From Platynereis dumerilii (taxonomy: Eukaryota > Annelida > Polychaeta > Phyllodocida > Nereididae), in NCBI GenBank assembly GCA_026936325.1, contig JAPTHN010000025.1, positions 5,464,001-5,528,000 of the forward strand: 64,000 bases of DNA, written 5' to 3'. The translations under genes and the position numbers were made by a program. Below, one piece after another: positions 59,736 through 64,000 of this stretch. The notes under the pieces were generated by a model, which was not told where the DNA came from, did not search any database, and was given only the letters and a program-made list of their open reading frames with translations. The stretch's first letter is position 1, and every line of letters starts with the position of its first letter.

Positions 59736-59738
59736 TAA

Positions 59739-60054
59739 TACTGAGATAACTGAAGCCCCCGCTGTCCTCTTCATTGTAGCTCTCAGATTTGATGAGAGAG
59801 GAAATAGAAGAAATCTTCAACTGGAGCTTCAAGCTGAAATGACAACAAAGCACAACTTCAAATACAACCTCACTGGAGTTGTGAACCATTTAGGACACCA
59901 AACAAACTCTGGACATTATCTTGTGACAATGAAACACCCCACACAACCACACTGGTATTGCTGTGATGATCATGATATCCAGAGAACTGTACTGCCAAAT
60001 GCTAGCACTGATGCATATATTTTGGTTTACAGCAAAACACCCAACAACACATAA
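59739..60054 (+). pseudogene. C-terminal remainder of the Helentron USP domain, separated by the insertion
   Basis: The frame continues the protein begun at 48261 when the 4.2-kb element and one TAA are left out (... PILC + NTEITEAPAVLF ...). It carries the USP His box, with NSGHYLVTMK (His codon 59914-59916) and WYCCDDHDI with the usual acidic partner, and ends AYILVYSKTPNNT before TAA at 60052-60054. The whole gene would have 2518 codons. Its own upstream in-frame ATG at 59707 lies in the inserted TIR and is unlikely to be a real start. Confidence 0.82.
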
Positions 60055-60271
60055 AATGTAGCATTCATTGCTACAACATTGCTCAATTATTTATTTGCTT
60101 TGAGGATTTCTGATCTCATGAGCACAAGTTCACTACTGCCCAGCTGAGTTGGTTCAGACTCTCCATCTTAAAAGGTCATGCCTCTGGCAATGTAGGCATT
60201 TCTTGATCCAGTATTGAGGATCCTTTCTGAACTGTTTTGCAACTATTCTTGCATTTCACAATCTGTCACAC
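60055..60271 (+). other. 3' flank of the Helentron gene
   Basis: AT-rich, non-coding. I see no clear AATAAA within the first 200 bases and nothing else recognisable. Confidence 0.4.
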
Positions 60272-60455
60272 TGATATGTTTTGTACATGACCTGCTTTTT
60301 GTAAATGTGGATTATACACTTTGTATAAGTTTGATCTTATATCTGCATATATAACCCATGTTCAACTTCCTTCCCCAACCGTCTTCCATGATTGTATATA
60401 TGCACTGATAATTTGATCTCATGCTGTATGTTTACCTATATTATATTACTAAGAA
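60272..60455 (+). repeat. 184-bp direct repeat, copy 1
   Basis: From TGATATGTTTTGTACATGAC to TATATTACTAAGAA. It matches 60697-60880 at the same length with only a few differences. A more diverged echo (TGTATATGCACAGATAC, ATGACCTGC) lies at 60960-61080, so this 3' region tends to duplicate. Confidence 0.85.
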
Positions 60456-60696
60456 TTCCTGGACGTCCTCTGGTGCGACGTCTTTGGGGACTCTGGTAAG
60501 CACACCCACATTGGTCTTCTGTTGAATACGTAGTTGGAGACGTGAATTGGCAGGGTTTCTTTGGTCAAACTGGTCAGGGACTTGTCTTGATAAATTTTCT
60601 GAAGGGCTAGTTGGGCCTCTTGATCTTGGGGAGTGATTAGATAGGAGTCTACATTTGGCTTTGCTGTTATTTTCCCTGGACATACCTTCTGAAGGG
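60456..60696 (-). other. 241-bp segment between direct repeats, with an open reverse frame
   Basis: Bounded by the two 184-bp repeats. The reverse strand is open for about 90 codons (60441-60713), with a charged, proline-rich reading (SRQVPDQFDQRNPANSRLQL, VPKDVAPEDVQEFL) more protein-like than its surroundings. I do not recognise the family. It could be a captured or filler fragment. Confidence 0.3.
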
Positions 60697-60880
60697 TGAT
60701 ATGTTTTGTACATGACCTGCTTTTTGTAAATGTGGATTATACACTTTGTATAAGTTTGATCTTATATCTGCATATATAACACATGTTCAACTTCCTTCCC
60801 CAACCGTCTTCCATGATTGTATATATGCACTGATAGTTTGAGCTTATGCTCTATGTTTACCTATATTATATTACTAAGAA
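60697..60880 (+). repeat. 184-bp direct repeat, copy 2
   Basis: Second copy of 60272-60455. Differences include CACATG for CCCATG and AGTTTGAGCTTATGCTC for AATTTGATCTCATGCTG. Confidence 0.85.
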
Positions 60881-61379
60881 ACATGTTAGTATAAGTTTGA
60901 AGTTCCTGCACAAGAACAAATGACAAACAGACATTGAACCATATTCCCAGCTTTTGCCCATCATTGTATATGCACAGATACTTTTCTCTTATGTTCTGTT
61001 TGTCTGTATTCTATGTATTGCCAGCTTTCCAAAGACATGTTCTATGTTTGCTGTACTCTATGTATGACCTGCTTTCCATATTAAACATTGTAGTGCAAGT
61101 TTCTTGTTCTTGCAAAATAATGACACACAGTAAACTTGCACTGAAAATTTCATTTTCAAATTATATGTGTGCCTTTATTTTATGTGTAATGTGTTGTGCA
61201 CAACTATGTTAGTATAAGTTTAATGTCTGTATGCATTTATATGTAATTTTTGACTACCTTATGTTTAATTCCTCAGTTGATGTTCATGCAAAACCTTATT
61301 CAAAATCTTCAAAAAAAAACACAAAAAAACACAAAAAACCCAAAAAAAGTTACAAAACCAAAAACCAAACAAAAAACCA
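60881..61379 (+). other. AT-rich 3' region of unit 30
   Basis: Degenerate echoes of the 184-bp repeat to about 61080, then unrecognised AT-rich DNA, then an A-rich/AC-rich tract at about 61307-61370 that could be a decayed poly(A). No gene supported. Confidence 0.4.
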
Positions 61380-61651
61380 GAAGCACCCAAAAGTCCTGGA
61401 CCTCCACGTGGTGGGTGCGGAAACACTTGGGTGATATAAACTATCACCATGTGGCTAATCAGGGCTGTCACAATGACAACACATTCTTCATTAGCCACTT
61501 CAAGCACAGGGGCTCTGATTGCTTCACTTTAACCCAACAAGATGTGCACAAACTGTACTTCGAAAGTCATAGCATTCCCCTGAAGCTTCAATTCAATAAA
61601 GGTGGCATGACCTTTTTTTATACACTCTCCTCGGATATCGTGTACATCTGA
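61380..61651 (+). other. Unidentified open frame fragment
   Basis: The frame ending at 61651 reads INYHHVANQGCHNDN, FFISHFKHRGSDCFTLTQQD and PLKLQFNKGGMTFFYTL. It looks more like protein than the flanks but matches no family I know. The upstream part of the frame is the A-rich tract, so no start is credible. An AATAAA-like ATTCAATAAAG lies at about 61590-61600. Confidence 0.25.
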
Positions 61652-61887
61652 CCTTTGTGATCATGTAAAGCATCGTCTGGTCCATGAGGCGCTTGCATTC
61701 GCAATGCACAAGTATAATAACTACATTCACACAAAGTCTAGTATTCAGACAAATCACTGCAAACCATTTTTTCTCAACAATAAAGAGAATAATCAAATGG
61801 AAAGAGTAATTAAGTGGCCCCGGGGAGACATGGGGGCCGCGGGGGATTATCCGATATTGCCGTACGGCAATATCAGTTATACTAGTT

Positions 61888-61941
61888 ATAATCCCCCGCT
61901 CGCGCAGCGGCGGGGGATTATATTGATATTCTTCGATTACC

Positions 61942-61981
<40 letters not shown>

Positions 61982-63281
61982 GCAGTCAGGAAAAGTGTGA
62001 TTACTACAAAACTATTAGAGATCCTGTTTTACAAGTCAAGGGTAGTATGCGACTCCATTGCGCGCTACTTCATACGAAATTTCATGATCAAATTTCATGA
62101 TGCTTATGAGTTATGAGCAAAATATAAAATACATTTCCGGCGCAGGTTTCTGAGAAGCTAAGCATAACTGAGACCTGATGATTTTTTGTAAGATGCCTTG
62201 ACAAAGTCTCCAGTGCAGAAAGGCGTCTCGTGAAGATTTCATGAACACGTTTCAAGATATGATTTTTTGAAAATTGGATATCCCGAAAACTGACCAAAAT
62301 TTTGTTGAAAAACAGGGAAGGTATGCTCTTAGAGAGCTGAAAATGGGTGAACATACAGATGTACTACAGTGTACCAACTTCACAAAGTTACGGACCGCTC
62401 GGACCAACGGTCTTGGCGCTACGGACCTTCAAAAATGCAATTTTCAAGTGGCCATATCTCGGTCCCTATTTAAGCTACAACAAAGTTTGACATATCACAA
62501 GAAAGGTCTGTTTGTCAGCTTTCCAATGATGTATAGTATGATGGTGTCAGACGCGCGGCGTAGAATCGCGTCAGACATTGAAAATTTCATGTCACTTTTT
62601 GCGCCTTTCAAAACATTTTTGGCTAAAATATCTATGAAGTTCTTCTTGGATGTTCGTGAATATTTTTTTCTATATACCTTTGTTAGGCCTACATACTGTC
62701 CTCAAAGGAAATTTGCCTACATCAAATGGTTTTTCCTAGAGAATTTTTTTAAATTCAAATTTCAACTTTAGATTGCTCAGCTTCTAAATATCCAAATCTT
62801 ATGAAATTAACACTAAAAGATGTGTAAAATTATGGCCTTATCTGTTCTCTAAGGGCATGGACCTCATTCTAATAACCTATTTTACATGTATGATTTCATA
62901 TATTCAATTATAGCTACTAAGTGCATATTTCAAATCAGTTAAAACTCAAACGACATGTTGCTAATTTTTTGCCCAATTTTTCCATGTAGACACAACCATG
63001 CAACTCTTATGGCTTGCCTGCAACAGGCCATTAGGGTTAGGGTTAGGGTTTACTCAATATGCATTGCTTGCAGGGTAGTATGCTTGACCACAACAGGTGT
63101 GTCTGGCTGCCTCGACTTTTGATAGGCATATGCACCAACAAGATTACTACATTCATACATGGTTTTAAGAATTCATCATGAAGGACATGAACTGGAAAGA
63201 GGGAGTATTCAGGGCAGGGGAGACGGGGGGGTGCGCGGGGGATTATCCGATATTGCCGTACGGCAATATCAGTTATACTAG
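61888..63281 (+). mobile_element. Unit 31: type B HINE-like unit with its own Bs module, tail Bc
   Basis: Bs palindrome 61888-61921, linker ATTGATATTCTTCG, a long (TTA)n tract (about 61943-61980), body GCAGTCAGGAAAAGTG, B core and Bc tail with a telomere-like tract of three repeats (about 63030-63050). Type B terminus with CTAG 63278-63281. As an unsplit Bs+Bc unit it is the reference for units 14, 28 and 30. Confidence 0.77.
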
Positions 63282-63283
63282 TT

Positions 63284-63312
63284 ATAATCCCCCGCCGCTT
63301 GCGGGGGATTAT
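63284..63312 (+). repeat. B 5' module, body expected right of the window
   Basis: Short B palindrome, linker ATTGATATTGTTCG and TTTTATTATT, followed by two further modules (Bg at 63340, A' at 63400). Outermost opening bracket of the stack at the right end. Confidence 0.68.
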
Positions 63313-63339
63313 ATTGATATTGTTCGTTTTATTATTATT

Positions 63340-63372
63340 ATAATCCCCCGCCGCTTGCGGGCGGGGGATTAT
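63340..63372 (+). repeat. Bg 5' module, body expected right of the window
   Basis: Bg palindrome, linker ATTGATATTCTTCG, CCTTTTATT, interrupted at once by the A' module at 63400. The model predicts its type B body after unit 32. Confidence 0.68.
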
Positions 63373-63399
63373 ATTGATATTCTTCGATTACCTTTTATT

Positions 63400-64000
63400 A
63401 AGAACTTCCCTTGGGAAGTTCTTCTTGATATTGTACGGATTTGCACTTTTCCGCCGCGTTTTTGGTCATTTTTCAATGTTGAATAAAACGTGGCCAAGGC
63501 AAGATATCAGAAAGCTACTTCAGCACAATATAGACACTAGAAATGCCCTTTGGTGTTAGGAATTACGCATCGGAATTACGCTTGACATGGGAATTACGGC
63601 CAATTTTCAATAAAAATTTCTCGCTCCGGTTCTGGGAAAAGTATTGACATACTTTTCCTCAAAATTTTTTCCCTGGATTCTCCAAAGAAATGCGCAGTGC
63701 GGAAAGGAATATCATCTCGCGCCTCCTAGAAAATTTTCGAGAAAAACGAGTTCGAAGTTTTGGCACCCCGAAATTTCAAGGGGTGGTGTCATGAAAAACC
63801 ATGATGTAGTAGTCTGAATTTCATGTCCTGCCACAAATAATGAGTACTACCGGGGTACAGTGGAAATGCAAAAGTAAGACTCCACAGCTACAATACTTTA
63901 GGTGCCACAGGGCCTCAAAAATTGAACTTTTGAAGGGCTGTATCTCCCTTAATATTAATCCTAGAGAAAAAACAGGACCATTTTTGAAAACCTCAGAATG
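63400..64000 (+). mobile_element. Unit 32: type A HINE-like unit with A' module, runs off the window
   Basis: A' palindrome 63400-63423 (loop TT), linker CTTGATATTGTACGG and then, with hardly any microsatellite, a body related to units 12 and 17 (CCGCCGCGTTTTTGGTC). It keeps GTGCGGAAAGG, AAATTTCAAGGGGTGGTGTC and TCTCCCTTAATATTAATCC. The 3' end lies beyond 64000. Confidence 0.72.

Larger units (their letters stand above)
44030..61885 (+). mobile_element. Unit 30: large type B element carrying Rep-helicase-endonuclease-USP; candidate autonomous Helentron
   Basis: The first 1.2 kb (to about 45212) is ordinary type B body, starting CAGCTCAG at about 44056. The last 180 bp (from about 61702) follow the Bc tail of unit 31 (compare ATGCACAAGTATAATAAC with ATGCACCAACAAGATTAC) and end with the standard B terminus, CTAG 61882-61885. 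Between them lie about 16.5 kb absent from all other units. I infer that this is the autonomous parent of the B family, with the smaller units as deletion derivatives. The alternative is a coding Helentron inserted into a B unit, but I see no second set of Helitron ends around 45213 and 61700. No 5' palindrome adjoins it; the nesting model places one (predicted Bs) left of the window. Confidence 0.68.

Noticed and set aside
59707-60054. Independent small gene starting at the ATG at 59707
   Set aside because: That ATG lies in the terminal inverted repeat of the inserted element; the frame is the displaced C-terminus of the Helentron protein.
60272-60880. Small LTR-type element, from the two direct repeats
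   Set aside because: The repeats have no typical TG...CA ends, the inner segment is only 241 bp and shows no recognised part of such an element.
61250-61434. Lysine-rich coding region
   Set aside because: The lysines come from an A-rich low-complexity tract at about 61307-61370, and there is no credible start or conserved motif.

Overview
The window is eukaryotic, AT-rich and almost wholly made of rolling-circle transposons of the Helentron (Helitron2) type. I see no rRNA or tRNA gene and no convincing host gene. The organism is most likely an invertebrate animal: the repeats carry short TTAGGG telomere-like tracts, and the one long gene is a Rep/helicase/endonuclease protein with a ubiquitin-protease tail. 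The species cannot be named from the sequence alone.

Layout. From 1 to 44029 and from 61888 to 64000 there is a head-to-tail series of about 30 non-autonomous units (HINE-like, 0.96-1.95 kb), all on the + strand. Each ends with a hairpin or palindrome followed by CTAG and then TT. Each is preceded, directly or at a distance, by a short 5' module: a palindrome, a linker such as ATTGATATTGTACG, and a (TTA)n-rich microsatellite. There are four families (A, B, C, D). In each family the arm of the 5' palindrome equals the motif just before the 3' hairpin: A GGGAAGTTCTT, B GCGGGGGATTAT, C GGGGAATTCAT, D GGGGAATTTAT. The 5' left arm and the 3' arm are therefore family-specific subterminal inverted repeats.

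The array reads like nested brackets. Modules act as opening brackets and unit 3' parts as closing brackets. New elements appear to have landed in the (TTA)n tract just inside the 5' end of a resident element, splitting its module from its body. Seven split pairs inside the window agree in family. At subfamily level, the long 'Bs' palindrome always pairs with one tail variant, called Bc here.

Unit 30 (44030-61885) has type B ends but contains about 16.5 kb of extra DNA. This holds candidate 5' exons, a 16-bp repeat, a 44-bp minisatellite of about 29 copies, and a giant intronless gene from 48261. The gene encodes an N-terminal 18-residue repeat domain, HUH/Y2 Rep, a PIF1-like helicase, an AP-type endonuclease and a USP-type cysteine protease. 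I read it as the autonomous partner of the type B units. The USP domain is split by a 4.2-kb element (55502-59735) with inverted repeats of about 0.5 kb and a TAA target duplication. Removing it with one TAA rejoins the reading frame, giving about 2518 codons. The downstream region (60055-61700) holds an AT-rich 3' region, a 184-bp direct repeat and unidentified ORF fragments.

Working model: the unit 30 protein (or a relative) would nick and replicate elements through their paired ends. The non-autonomous units are internally deleted or diverged derivatives using the same ends, and T-rich microsatellites inside the elements serve as oriented landing sites. Two 1432-bp units (6509-7940 and 30832-32263) look identical, which suggests recent movement. 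The (TTA)n landing tracts, telomere-like tracts, GGAA-rich tracts and conserved core blocks are described under the units and the findings.
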